A stretch of 64,000 bases of DNA from DAOUKH01 sp965219875 (GTDB lineage: Bacteria > Chloroflexota > Dehalococcoidia > SHYB01): NCBI GenBank assembly GCA_965219875.1, contig CBDCOW010000006.1, forward strand, positions 62,001 to 126,000, written 5' to 3'. The position numbers and the translations under genes were made by a program. Below, piece by piece: positions 1-7,827 of this stretch (within the stretch, counting starts at the first letter, position 1; each line of letters starts with the position of its first letter). Under the pieces are notes generated by a model. The model was not told the DNA's origin, did not search any database, and was given only the letters and a program-made list of their open reading frames with translations.

Positions 1-738
1 CATCCGGTTCATGCCCGCGAGGATGTATGCCTCGGTGTCGGTCTCGAACACGACGTCGGGCTCGCGGTCCGCGCCGCGCAGATGCTCGAACGAGTCGCCC
101 TTGACTAGGACGTCCCACGTCGAGGGCGGCGCGCTGAGCCGCCAGCGGTAGTGAATCGGCGCGGGCAGTGCGCGCTTCTGGAATCCGAAGCCGCGCCAGC
201 CGGCCACGTAGCCCATGATCGCGGGGAACGCCTCCGCCGGCAGATGCGCGTCGGGGCGCACCCGCGACTCCATGTCCCAGCGGTGAAAGATCACCTCGCC
301 CACGATCGTGCCCGCGGTGGTCCTGACGTTGCCTTGTCCGCCCCACGCACCGGGGGAACTCTTGTCGGCGTCCTCGTCCGTCAAAGAGGACAACTCCTCG
401 ATGAGCCGCGCCGCGTTGACCGCAAGCTCGCGGGCAAGGCCCTCGTCGCCGACGGCCTTCCGCCGCTCGACGGAGTCAATTCGCACCTGGTCGTGCCGCG
501 ACGGGTTGGGAAGGCTCCAGTCGGCGCCCGCCGCTCCCTCGCCGCGCACCATCGCGGGGATGAGCGCGGCCCACATTCCCGTCCCGCTCGCCAGGTGGGC
601 CACGACCTCACCGACCTCCCAGCCTTCGCAGGCGCTCGGCGTCCGCCAGTCGGCGGTGCTCAGCCCCTCGACGAACGGCACCAGCGCCGTCAGTTGCGCG
701 ATGCTCTGTTCTCGAAGCAATCCAAACGAGGTAGGCAT
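1..738 (-). CDS. Mycothiol-dependent maleylpyruvate isomerase-family (DinB-like) protein, 3' end outside the window
   Basis: An open frame runs from an ATG at 738 to base 1 without a stop (246 codons), so the C-terminus lies beyond the left edge. The start of the protein (MPTSFGLLREQSIAQLTALV) and the segments CEGWEVGEVVAHLASGTG and GEVIFHRWDMESR match the four-helix DinB/MDMPI fold, where the histidines of the VAHL and FHRWD segments bind a divalent metal. Characterised members use mycothiol as cofactor for isomerisation or thiol transfer; many paralogues have unknown substrates. A second protein of this superfamily lies at 45874-46410. The gene is divergent from the Xre-ImmA regulator that starts at 833. 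The family is confident; the reaction is unknown. Confidence 0.8.
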   Translation of the reverse strand, partial: MPTSFGLLREQSIAQLTALVPFVEGLSTADWRTPSACEGWEVGEVVAHLASGTGMWAALIPAMVRGEGAAGADWSLPNPSRHDQVRIDSVERRKAVGDEGLARELAVNAARLIEELSSLTDEDADKSSPGAWGGQGNVRTTAGTIVGEVIFHRWDMESRVRPDAHLPAEAFPAIMGYVAGWRGFGFQKRALPAPIHYRWRLSAPPSTWDVLVKGDSFEHLRGADREPDVVFETDTEAYILAGMNRM

Positions 739-778
739 AGCCCGCGTAGGCTACGCGAGCAACGTCGGGGGCGCAAGG

Positions 779-805
779 TTGGCACAAAGGAGGTCGTGCT
801 AGAAT
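779..805 (+). promoter_or_regulatory. Possible promoter for the Xre-ImmA/DUF4411 operon
   Basis: TTGGCA (779-784) and TAGAAT (800-805) are separated by 15 bp. This is shorter than the usual 17, but both hexamers resemble sigma-A boxes. Transcription would start about 20 bp before the GTG at 833, with AAGGA at 822-826 as ribosome binding site. Confidence 0.35.
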
Positions 806-832
806 CCAGCCATCCCTTGGCAAGGAAAAACC

Positions 833-2008
833 GTGGCTCGATACGGCATAGACGTTCCCGAAGAATGGACGTCGCCAAAGATTCTGCAATGGGCTCGCAC
901 CGAGATCGGGCTCACCGAGCACGAAGCCGCGAACCTCATCGACGCGGATCCTGCAACTATCCAGTCCTGGGAGCGCGGAACGTTCGCCCCAAGCTTCGAC
1001 GAGTTGCGGAAGTTGTCCGAAGTTTACGATTGCCCGCTCGGCTACTTCTTTCTCGAAGCTCCGCCCGCCACGGCTCAGATCAGCCTCGACTACCGGGGCC
1101 TAGACGAGACCAAGACGGACCGACTTCGCTATGAGACGAGGCGCCAGTTACGTCAATTCGTCCGGCTCGTCGACTACGCTCAAACCCTCATAACCGCACT
1201 CGAAATCGACTGGGCAGTTCGCGTGCCGGAAGTTGCGCCCTACAGCGCGCCGGACGAAGCGGCGGCGGACGCGGTCGCCGCGCTAGGGCTAACGCCGGAT
1301 GCGCGCGCCGCATGGTCAAGCGCCGAGGATGCCTTCAACGGTTGGAGAGCGGCCATCGAGGAACAAGGGGTGCTGGTCTTCTGCCTCAAGCTCGACGCCG
1401 GCGACTTGCGGGGTGTTTCGTCATGGGATGCGGGCCGTCCACCGGCAATCTTGGCCAACCACGCGGATGTTGAGGCCGCCACGGGGCGCATCTTCACGCT
1501 GCTTCACGAATACGCCCACTTGCTGCTCAGAAAGGCAGGCGTCGTCTGCGACTTCAGGGGCAGCGGAGAGCAACAACGCATCGAAACGTTTGCGAACAAG
1601 TTCGCGGCATCCGCGCTTGTGCCAAGGAAAGCCTTTGAAGAACGATTGTCCAGGTTAGGCCTCAATCATGCACGTTCTGCCTGGGGAGACTCTATCCTCA
1701 ACACGATCCGGGAACCATTCCACGCCAGCCGAGACACGATATTGATCCTGCTGGAGGAGATGGGCTTCGCGGAGGAAGGAACGTACCGGCGCAAGCGAGC
1801 ATCGTGGGACAAACGGCGACCTTACGGATACGGGAAGTCCAGACCGGGGCTTACGAAGGCCAGGCGCAGATATCGAGAGTTGGGACGAAATTTCTCACGG
1901 CTGCTCCGGTTGGCCGATCGGAGCGACGCCGTCTCTCGATCAGAAGTGGCCAGCCTCGTCGACATGAAGGTCGAACGGGTGGAAGAGTTCTTCGACCTGG
2001 TGGCATAA
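833..2008 (+). CDS. XRE-family regulator with ImmA/IrrE-type metallopeptidase domain (putative antitoxin)
   Basis: 391 aa from a GTG preceded by AAGGA. Residues about 14-72 form a Cro/CI-type helix-turn-helix (DPATIQSWERGTFAPSFDEL). A COG2856 metallopeptidase domain follows, with HEYAH at 225-229 and a Glu at about 251 in the context IETFANKFAASALVP, which is the usual zinc-ligand pattern of ImmA/IrrE proteins. Family members bind DNA and, in the best-known cases, cleave a repressor in response to a signal. The next gene starts 2 bp after the stop and encodes a DUF4411 PIN-like protein, so the two are a two-gene operon of the Xre-COG2856/PIN toxin-antitoxin type. Domain assignment is firm; the antitoxin role is inferred from the pairing. 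Confidence 0.88.
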   Translation: MARYGIDVPEEWTSPKILQWARTEIGLTEHEAANLIDADPATIQSWERGTFAPSFDELRKLSEVYDCPLGYFFLEAPPATAQISLDYRGLDETKTDRLRYETRRQLRQFVRLVDYAQTLITALEIDWAVRVPEVAPYSAPDEAAADAVAALGLTPDARAAWSSAEDAFNGWRAAIEEQGVLVFCLKLDAGDLRGVSSWDAGRPPAILANHADVEAATGRIFTLLHEYAHLLLRKAGVVCDFRGSGEQQRIETFANKFAASALVPRKAFEERLSRLGLNHARSAWGDSILNTIREPFHASRDTILILLEEMGFAEEGTYRRKRASWDKRRPYGYGKSRPGLTKARRRYRELGRNFSRLLRLADRSDAVSRSEVASLVDMKVERVEEFFDLVA

Positions 2009-2009
2009 C

Positions 2010-2516
2010 GTGCCCAGCCCACGCAGCCAAGGCGAAATCTATTGCTGCGACGCAGACGCTCTGATCACCATCAAGTACGCGGGTCTATTCCGCCAGTTGC
2101 GCAAGCTCGCGTCCAGTGGCGTTATCAGAGTTCCTCAGGCCGTGTTCGACGAGGTCAGATCCCATGCTACGAGTGATATCTCCCGGCAAATCTCCAACTG
2201 GAACAGGTCGACGAGCGTCATCACGCCATCCGACATGCCAATCCTCCAACTCATTCCGGAGATCGAGCGGCGTTATGGCGAACAATTTAGCATCGGGGGC
2301 TATCGCTACAGGGGGTTTTGGGCGTCGAAAAGAGCGTGGGACGGAGCCGATTCCGCCCTGGTAGCGACGGCAAAGGTCAACCAGTGGACCGTTATCTCGA
2401 ACGATCTCTCGGTTCACGGAGCCTGCCTCTTCGAGCAAGTTGTCTGCCGCCGGTGGGAGGAGCTCGCCCGGTTGCTGCGCCCTCCACCGCGACCTTCTCA
2501 GCCGGAATTGATCTAG
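2010..2516 (+). CDS. DUF4411 family PIN-like protein (putative toxin nuclease)
   Basis: 168 aa from a GTG 2 bp after the upstream stop, so probably translationally coupled. The N-terminal YCCDADALITIKYAG carries the acidic residues that open a PIN-like fold. VPQAVFDEVRSHA, WDGADSALVATAKV and WTVISNDLSVHGA supply the further acidic positions expected of a PIN RNase active site. The length fits the DUF4411 family, which is repeatedly found next to Xre-ImmA proteins. Expected activity is metal-dependent RNA cleavage held in check by the upstream partner. The family is supported by motif and neighbour; activity is untested. Confidence 0.8.
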   Translation: MPSPRSQGEIYCCDADALITIKYAGLFRQLRKLASSGVIRVPQAVFDEVRSHATSDISRQISNWNRSTSVITPSDMPILQLIPEIERRYGEQFSIGGYRYRGFWASKRAWDGADSALVATAKVNQWTVISNDLSVHGACLFEQVVCRRWEELARLLRPPPRPSQPELI

Positions 2517-2520
2517 CGTT

Positions 2521-3309
2521 ATGTCCACGACGCCGCGCATGGAGCCCCAGAAGGAGGCCGGACACGGCCTTCCCGGCTTTCCGGCTACGGCGCTGCCCGC
2601 CGACCGGTTCGGGCGCGGGTTCTGGGTGAGGATGGCGGGGCTGCTGGTTGCCCTTGCCGTGCTCTATTGGGCGATGTGGCGGTGGGAGGAGACGGCCTGG
2701 TTCGCCAAGGAGGACGGGGCCGTGGAATACGCCACCGCCGCCGCGCTGGCGGGGGGTGCGGCAGCCTGCGCGCTGGCGGGGCGGCTGCTGCGGCGCATGG
2801 GGCACCGGAACCTGGGGGCGCTCCACTTCGTAATCGCGGTAGCCTTCACCGTCGGCGCGCTCGAAGAGATTTCCTGGGGGCAGCGCATCTTCGGCTGGGA
2901 CACGCCCGGGGCGATCTCCGACGTCAACCGTCAGGGCGAGACGACGTTGCACAATATCGCCTGGCTGGAGACGGCGGTCTATACCGTCGTGGCGTGGATG
3001 TCGATCGCGGCGATCGCCGGGGCCGCGGCGCGCGCCGTCCTGCACCTCGGAGGCCGCGTCACCACCGCCGACTTCATCCTGCCCGCGGCGGTGACCGCGC
3101 CCCTGCTGGCGATCACCCTGCTTTGGACGTCGGACGCGCTGCGGCCCGTGCTCGACGCGCTCCCCTACCGAGCCGACGGGTCGGAATACGGCGACTTGGC
3201 ATTTGCGCTCGCCGCCGGGCTGTTCGGAGTCGGCGCGTGGCGGCGCGCCGCCGCGCTGCGCCGGGCGCGGCCTCCTACCAGGACGTCTCCAGCACCTCAG
3301 AGGCAATAA
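2521..3309 (+). CDS. Polytopic membrane protein of unknown function
   Basis: 262 aa starting with ATG 4 bp after the DUF4411 stop. Hydrophobic segments occur at about residues 37-55, 70-90, 100-115, 140-165, 180-200 and 225-240, giving about six membrane spans. Between the third and fourth is the conserved-looking ALEEISWGQRIFGWDTP, a motif I have seen in hypothetical integral membrane proteins and which may form a polar site at the membrane surface. The last 35 bp overlap the 3' end of the convergent CoA transferase gene. It may be co-transcribed with the toxin-antitoxin pair but I see no functional link. Confidence 0.6.
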   Translation: MSTTPRMEPQKEAGHGLPGFPATALPADRFGRGFWVRMAGLLVALAVLYWAMWRWEETAWFAKEDGAVEYATAAALAGGAAACALAGRLLRRMGHRNLGALHFVIAVAFTVGALEEISWGQRIFGWDTPGAISDVNRQGETTLHNIAWLETAVYTVVAWMSIAAIAGAAARAVLHLGGRVTTADFILPAAVTAPLLAITLLWTSDALRPVLDALPYRADGSEYGDLAFALAAGLFGVGAWRRAAALRRARPPTRTSPAPQRQ

Positions 3310-5800
3310 GCTCGCCGACGTCGTCCTCCGAGAGGCCGATCATCTCGCGCAGGACGTGCTCGTTGTGCTGGCCCACCGTCGGGGCGGCCCACGCCAGCCG
3401 CCCCGGCGTCCGCGACAGGCTGAACTGGACGCGGTCGTAGGGCATGGGGCCGCACTCGTTGTGTTCGAGCCAGGTGAAGTACCCCTGCTCCTTCAGCTGC
3501 GGGTCCTCCCAGAGGTCCGACGCCTTCTGCACCACGCCTGCGGGGACACCCTCGGCCTGGAGGCGCCGCATGACCTCGTACTGGTTCAGGCCCGCCGGCC
3601 ACGCGCCGATTTCGCGGTCGAGCTCCGCCTCGTGCTCCTTGCGCCCCGCCATCGAGTCGAAGCGCCCGTCGGCGGCCCACGCCGGCGAGCCCATCGCGCG
3701 CCGCAGGCCCGCCCACTCCTCGTCGCTAGTGACGGTGACGGCGCACCACGACTCGCCTGAGGGGTTGAGTTTGTCCTTGGGCTCGGGAGCGCAGGCGTAG
3801 ACGTTGTGCGGCGCGTACCGCGGATCGCGGTTGCCGTCGCGGTCCGCCACCCGGCCGGTCAGTTGGTAGTCGAGGAGCGCGGGAGCGAGGTAATGGACGG
3901 CGCACTCGTACTGTGAGAGGTCGAGGTGCTGGCCCTGCCCGGTGCGACGCCGGTGGTCGAGGGCCGCGATCACTGCCGAGACGCCGTTGGGCGGGTTCAC
4001 GAAGTCGGTGTAGGCGCCGTACACGCCCGCGGGCTCCAGGTCGGGCCAGCCGGTGACGTGATAGAAGCCGGCCAGGGCGGCGGCCAGGTTGCCGTAGCCG
4101 CCATAGGAGGCGTGGGGGCCCGTCTGGCCCTGCTGGCAGGTGCTGTAGTAGATGATGTCGTCCTTGAGCTTACGGACGTTGGCGTAGTCCAGCCCCCAGC
4201 CGCGCATCGCCCGCGGTGTAAAACTCTCGGCGAGCACGTCGGGCCGCCACGCCGTGATGATCCGCTTGATCAGCTCGCGCGCCTCCGGCTTCGACATGTT
4301 GAGGCCGAGGCCGTACTTGCCGGTGTTGAAGTTGGCGGGGAACTGGCTCCGGTTGAAACCCGGCTTGCCGTCCTTGTACGGGGGGACGCTGCGAGCCGGA
4401 TCGGGACGGCTGACCGACTCGACGCGGATGACCTCGGCCCCGTGGTCGGCGAGGTACTTCATCGTGATCGGACCCACGCCGACCCACGACATGTCGAGGA
4501 CGCGCAGCCCCGCGAAGGGCAGCGCCGTGCCCGCGTCCACCTTGGGCCGGTCGGCAGATGGGCTCCCGTCAGATGCGTCGAGAATCTCGTCGTCATGCTC
4601 GCCAACCGACGGCGCGCGGCGCGCGATCTCGATTGGCGTCTCGCTTAGCTTGATGTACGGGCCGGGAAAGTCGAGCGTGTCACGGCCCGCCGCCGGCGCC
4701 ATCGAGTGCCAGTACTCCCGCGCCGCGAGCTGCGGGCTCTCCCGGATGTCCTGCACGGTCTGGCAGGGCGCCAGCATGATCGAGTCGGTGATCGCACGGT
4801 CGAAGAGCTCTTGCTTCGTCTTTGTGACGAAGAACTTCTGTACCCGTTCCTGCACGTCGAGGAACTCGACCACCTCGGGGTCGTCGGGTCCCGCCATGAT
4901 CAGCTGCTGCAAGTCCTGCGACGCCCAGTCGCGCTCCACCATCTCTTTCGTCGCGTAGCCTTCCTCGTCCATCCATGCCACCAGCGCGTGCATCGACGCC
5001 GCCGAGACGGTCCCGCCCAACGCAAGGGCACTCAGCGTGCCTTCCTTGCAGGAATAGACCCACCGCGTAGTGAGGTTGCCGTAGGCGCGGACGGCCCCAC
5101 CGCGGTAGACGTTCTCGTTCACCAGCGCGGGGTGCGAGTTGGCGTTCATCAACGACCACGCCACCGCGACCTGCATGGAGACGTCGACATGCTGGCCCAT
5201 GCCTGAGCGGGCGCGCTCCCACAGCGCGGTCATCGTCCCCGCCGCTCCCTGCGCGCCGGCGAGAAGCTCGCACTGCGGCTCGGAGATACGCACCGGCGGC
5301 CTCGACTGATCGCCGCAGAGGTAGGAGAGGCCGCCCATCGCCGACGCCGTCAGGTCCGTTCCCTTGTACTGCGCGTACGGCCCCGTCTGCCCGTAGGGGG
5401 TGATGGAGGTGTGGACGAGGCCGGGATGCGCCTCCGACAGCACCTCGTAGCCCAAGCCGAGGCCGTCGAGGTAGCCGGGCCGGAACGACTCGACCAGCAC
5501 GTCGGCCTCCGACAGCAGCCGCCGCAGCCGCTCCCTGCCATCCTCCGACTCAATGTCGATGACAACGCCGCGCTTGCTGCTGCAATACGACCACCAGAAG
5601 AGGCTGTTCTCCGGGCCCGGCTCGTCGTTGACGAAGGGGCCGCGTCGGCGCGTAGGGCTGCCGCCGGGCGGCTCGACCTTGATCACGTCGGCGCCCAGGT
5701 CGGCGAGCACCTTCCCGCACCAGTTGAAGCCGCCCTCCGTCATGTCGATGACACGGTAAGGCGCGAGGGCCGATCCGGGACGACCGGGGTTGCCGGACAT
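3275..5800 (-). CDS. Fused tandem CaiB/BaiF-type (family III) CoA transferase
   Basis: 841 aa from ATG 5800; the frame is open further upstream but without homology. Two complete family III domains follow each other. The first (about 12-400) opens with PYRVIDMTEGGFNWCGKVLADLGADVIKVE, the second (about 435-841) with GLRVLDMSWVGVGPITMKYLADHGAEVIRVE (each cited here in part). Family III enzymes move CoA between an acyl-CoA and a free acid through an aspartyl-CoA intermediate. At the position of Asp169 of formyl-CoA transferase the first domain has Val (GQHVDVSMQVAV) and the second Glu (GQHLDLSQYECAV), so at most the second half keeps a carboxylate. A second fused paralogue lies at 59874. Substrates are unknown. 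Confidence 0.88.
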   Translation of the reverse strand: MSGNPGRPGSALAPYRVIDMTEGGFNWCGKVLADLGADVIKVEPPGGSPTRRRGPFVNDEPGPENSLFWWSYCSSKRGVVIDIESEDGRERLRRLLSEADVLVESFRPGYLDGLGLGYEVLSEAHPGLVHTSITPYGQTGPYAQYKGTDLTASAMGGLSYLCGDQSRPPVRISEPQCELLAGAQGAAGTMTALWERARSGMGQHVDVSMQVAVAWSLMNANSHPALVNENVYRGGAVRAYGNLTTRWVYSCKEGTLSALALGGTVSAASMHALVAWMDEEGYATKEMVERDWASQDLQQLIMAGPDDPEVVEFLDVQERVQKFFVTKTKQELFDRAITDSIMLAPCQTVQDIRESPQLAAREYWHSMAPAAGRDTLDFPGPYIKLSETPIEIARRAPSVGEHDDEILDASDGSPSADRPKVDAGTALPFAGLRVLDMSWVGVGPITMKYLADHGAEVIRVESVSRPDPARSVPPYKDGKPGFNRSQFPANFNTGKYGLGLNMSKPEARELIKRIITAWRPDVLAESFTPRAMRGWGLDYANVRKLKDDIIYYSTCQQGQTGPHASYGGYGNLAAALAGFYHVTGWPDLEPAGVYGAYTDFVNPPNGVSAVIAALDHRRRTGQGQHLDLSQYECAVHYLAPALLDYQLTGRVADRDGNRDPRYAPHNVYACAPEPKDKLNPSGESWCAVTVTSDEEWAGLRRAMGSPAWAADGRFDSMAGRKEHEAELDREIGAWPAGLNQYEVMRRLQAEGVPAGVVQKASDLWEDPQLKEQGYFTWLEHNECGPMPYDRVQFSLSRTPGRLAWAAPTVGQHNEHVLREMIGLSEDDVGELIASEVLETSW

Positions 5801-5835
5801 TGGAAGCCTCCGGTGTGAGCGTGCGCGCGGCGGCG

Positions 5836-6777
5836 CTAGTCTCGCGCCGCCACGACCTTCTTCTTGGCCCAGGCCTCGCGGGCACGGTTCCACATTCGGC
5901 AGTGCGAACAGACGTCGCCAGGGGTTGGCTCGCCGCACTCGGCGCACTCGTTGAGCTCCACGGTCTCGGCCTCGCGCAGCACCGGCTGTAGCTTGTCGAG
6001 GAAGCCGTTCATGAACGACGCCTTCACGCCCGGCGATTCCAGCTCGATGGCGTTCAACGCTTCCTTGAACAGGATCGACTTCGCGCCGGCGGCGTTGGGG
6101 CACTCCTCCTCGATGTAGTCGATGCCCCGCAGCAGGACGTAGCTCAAGGTCTCCCGTTCGGTGAAGGTGTAGAGCGGCTTTACCTTGCGCACCAGCTTCT
6201 CGTGCGTGCTCTCCAAGACCGGCGACTGACGGGCCAGGTACTCGGTCTGCCAGTGCAGCACGTTGCCCATGAGGGTGGCCGCCTCGTCGTCGAGGTTATG
6301 TCCCGTCGCCAGGATGTCGTAGCCGAGCCGGTGCGCCGTCTCGTTGGTGACGTAGCGCTTGGTCAGGCCGCAGCCCGAGCAGGGGACGCGTTTGAGCACC
6401 TTCGACAGCTCGGTGACGCCGATTTCCCCGTCACCAAGCTCGCCGCGCACGTCGTGGATGATGAGCTCGCCGCCGATGCGCTCGGCGAAGGCGACGCTCT
6501 TCTCCTTCGAGCGCTCTGAGTAGCGTCCGATGCCAAGATCGATGTAGAGGCCCGCGGTGCGGTAGCCGAGGCGGATCAATACCTCCCACAGGGCAAGGCT
6601 GTCCTTGCCGCCGGAGACGGCAACGAGCACCTTGTCATCCGGAGCGAACATGCGCCGCGACTTGATGTTCCGCGCCACGTGGTCCTGGAAGAAGTCGAGG
6701 TAATGCGGGCCGCAGTACGACGTGTTGTGCCGCCGCATCTCGACTTGGGCCCGGTCGCCGCACTTTTTGCACCGCAC
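5836..6777 (-). CDS. ttuA: TtuA-type tRNA 2-thiolation enzyme (TtcA/TtuA/Ncs6 family)
   Basis: 313 aa from a GTG at 6777 that overlaps the TAG of the upstream sulfur-carrier gene by one base. An N-terminal zinc ribbon uses C3, C6, C22 and H25. The PP-loop SGGKDS is at 55-60, CSGC at about 133-136, and a third cysteine in EECPNAAG at about 225; together these form the [4Fe-4S] site of the family. A C-terminal zinc ribbon (CAECGE and CSHCRM) closes the protein. Known relatives adenylate and thiolate uridine 54 (TtuA) or U34 (Ncs6) of tRNA with sulfur delivered from a ubiquitin-like carrier thiocarboxylate. The neighbouring ThiS/TtuB-like gene favours TtuA or Ncs6 over TtcA. Which uridine is modified cannot be told from sequence. 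Confidence 0.85.
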   Translation of the reverse strand: MRCKKCGDRAQVEMRRHNTSYCGPHYLDFFQDHVARNIKSRRMFAPDDKVLVAVSGGKDSLALWEVLIRLGYRTAGLYIDLGIGRYSERSKEKSVAFAERIGGELIIHDVRGELGDGEIGVTELSKVLKRVPCSGCGLTKRYVTNETAHRLGYDILATGHNLDDEAATLMGNVLHWQTEYLARQSPVLESTHEKLVRKVKPLYTFTERETLSYVLLRGIDYIEEECPNAAGAKSILFKEALNAIELESPGVKASFMNGFLDKLQPVLREAETVELNECAECGEPTPGDVCSHCRMWNRAREAWAKKKVVAARD

Positions 6778-6977
6778 TAGGCGCCTCCCGAAATCGCCGA
6801 AATCACTTCGATCGTGTCGTCCTCCCGGACGTAGGCATCGCGCGTCAAGAGGTCAGTGCCCTGCACTACGACGACCGCCTCGGGGTTCAGGCCGAGCTCA
6901 CGGAGCACGTCTCTCAGTTGCCGGTTTCCCGCCACCTCGAGCTCCCGTCTTCGGGGCTGTCGAATGATCACCTTCAA
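6777..6977 (-). CDS. ThiS/MoaD/TtuB-like ubiquitin-fold sulfur carrier protein
   Basis: 66 aa with a TTG start at 6977; a GTG at 6971 is the alternative. The frame extends upstream, but only this part shows the beta-grasp pattern: LKVIIRQPRRRELEV, then QLRDVLRELGLNPEAVVVVQ and EDDTIEVISAISGGA. Carriers of this fold end in a diglycine that is adenylated and converted to thiocarboxylate. Here the diglycine is followed by one alanine, so the C-terminus would need trimming before activation. Its stop overlaps the start of ttuA (TAGTG), which makes it the likely sulfur donor for that enzyme. A TATAAT box lies 31 bp upstream of the start. Confidence 0.8.
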   Translation of the reverse strand: MKVIIRQPRRRELEVAGNRQLRDVLRELGLNPEAVVVVQGTDLLTRDAYVREDDTIEVISAISGGA

Positions 6978-7007
6978 ACGGCGACGCTCCCGCGCTCTTC
7001 TGGACTG

Positions 7008-7013
7008 ATTATA
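7008..7013 (-). promoter_or_regulatory. -10 box (TATAAT) upstream of the sulfur carrier/ttuA operon
   Basis: TATAAT on the minus strand, 31 bp before the TTG at 6977. No convincing -35 hexamer is visible at the matching distance. The divergent TPR gene starts at 7093. Confidence 0.45.
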
Positions 7014-7092
7014 GGATGCGCCATACCGCCGAAAAAATCGAGCGTCCCCGGAGGCGCCTCGACGAGCCGCGCAGAAATCGGTCGGATCGGGC

Positions 7093-7827
7093 ATGATAGG
7101 GCCCATGCGGTCCCTACTCGGGCTCTTCTTCGGCGGACAAGACGACGCCGGCACCCTCAACCCGCGCGCCCGCGGGCGGGAGCGCATGGAGGCAGGCGAA
7201 TGGAAAGGTGCGACGAACGATCTGACCGCCGCGCTCGCCAAAGAGCCCGACGACACCGAGACGCTCCACCTTCGCGGCATCACCTTCCACATGCGGGGGA
7301 AGGACAAGCAGGCCATCGCCGACTTCGACCGGGCCATCGAACTGCGGCCGCGGCGCGCGGAGTTCTACATCAGCCGCGGCTGCGCTCACGACGACCGGCG
7401 CGCCCACGACGACGCCATCCGCGACTTCGACGAGGCTCTGCGGCTCGAACCCGACGAACCCCGCGCCCTCAACAGCCGCGGCATCGCCTATATGAACCGC
7501 GGCGAGCTCAACCGCGCCGCCGCCGACTTCGACGAGTGCATCCGCCTCGAACCCGGCGAGCCGTGGAACTACTTCTCACGCGCCATGGCCTACGACCAGG
7601 CGCACAAGTACCGCCTCGCCATTGCGGACTTCGACTTCGTCATCGGCAAGGGGCACCGCACCGACGAGGCGCACTTCCAGCGGGCTTTGGCCTACACGGC
7701 GTTGGGCGAGGAGGAACGCGCCGCTGAGGATGCCGCCGCCGCCGTCCGCCACGGGATGCACGAAGCCTCGGTCAACCGCCACCTCTCCTACCGCCGGAAG
7801 CGGCTCGCCGAAGAGCGCCGCGGCTAG
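7093..7827 (+). CDS. Tetratricopeptide repeat protein
   Basis: 244 aa from ATG 7093; an in-frame ATG at 7105 is an equal candidate because no clear ribosome binding site is visible. From about residue 30 it is made of 34-residue TPR units, recognisable by repeats such as KQAIADFDRAIELRPRRAEF, DAIRDFDEALRLEPDEPRAL and AAADFDECIRLEPGEPWN. About six units are present. There is no signal peptide or catalytic domain, so it is probably a cytoplasmic scaffold. Its 3' end overlaps the convergent ilvD stop by 4 bp. The partner is unknown. Confidence 0.8.
   Translation: MIGPMRSLLGLFFGGQDDAGTLNPRARGRERMEAGEWKGATNDLTAALAKEPDDTETLHLRGITFHMRGKDKQAIADFDRAIELRPRRAEFYISRGCAHDDRRAHDDAIRDFDEALRLEPDEPRALNSRGIAYMNRGELNRAAADFDECIRLEPGEPWNYFSRAMAYDQAHKYRLAIADFDFVIGKGHRTDEAHFQRALAYTALGEEERAAEDAAAAVRHGMHEASVNRHLSYRRKRLAEERRG

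Noticed and set aside
5801..6103. N-terminal extension of the CoA transferase to 6103
   Set aside because: The added 101 residues are Arg-rich, lack homology and overlap the ttuA coding region; ATG 5800 begins the family III domain.
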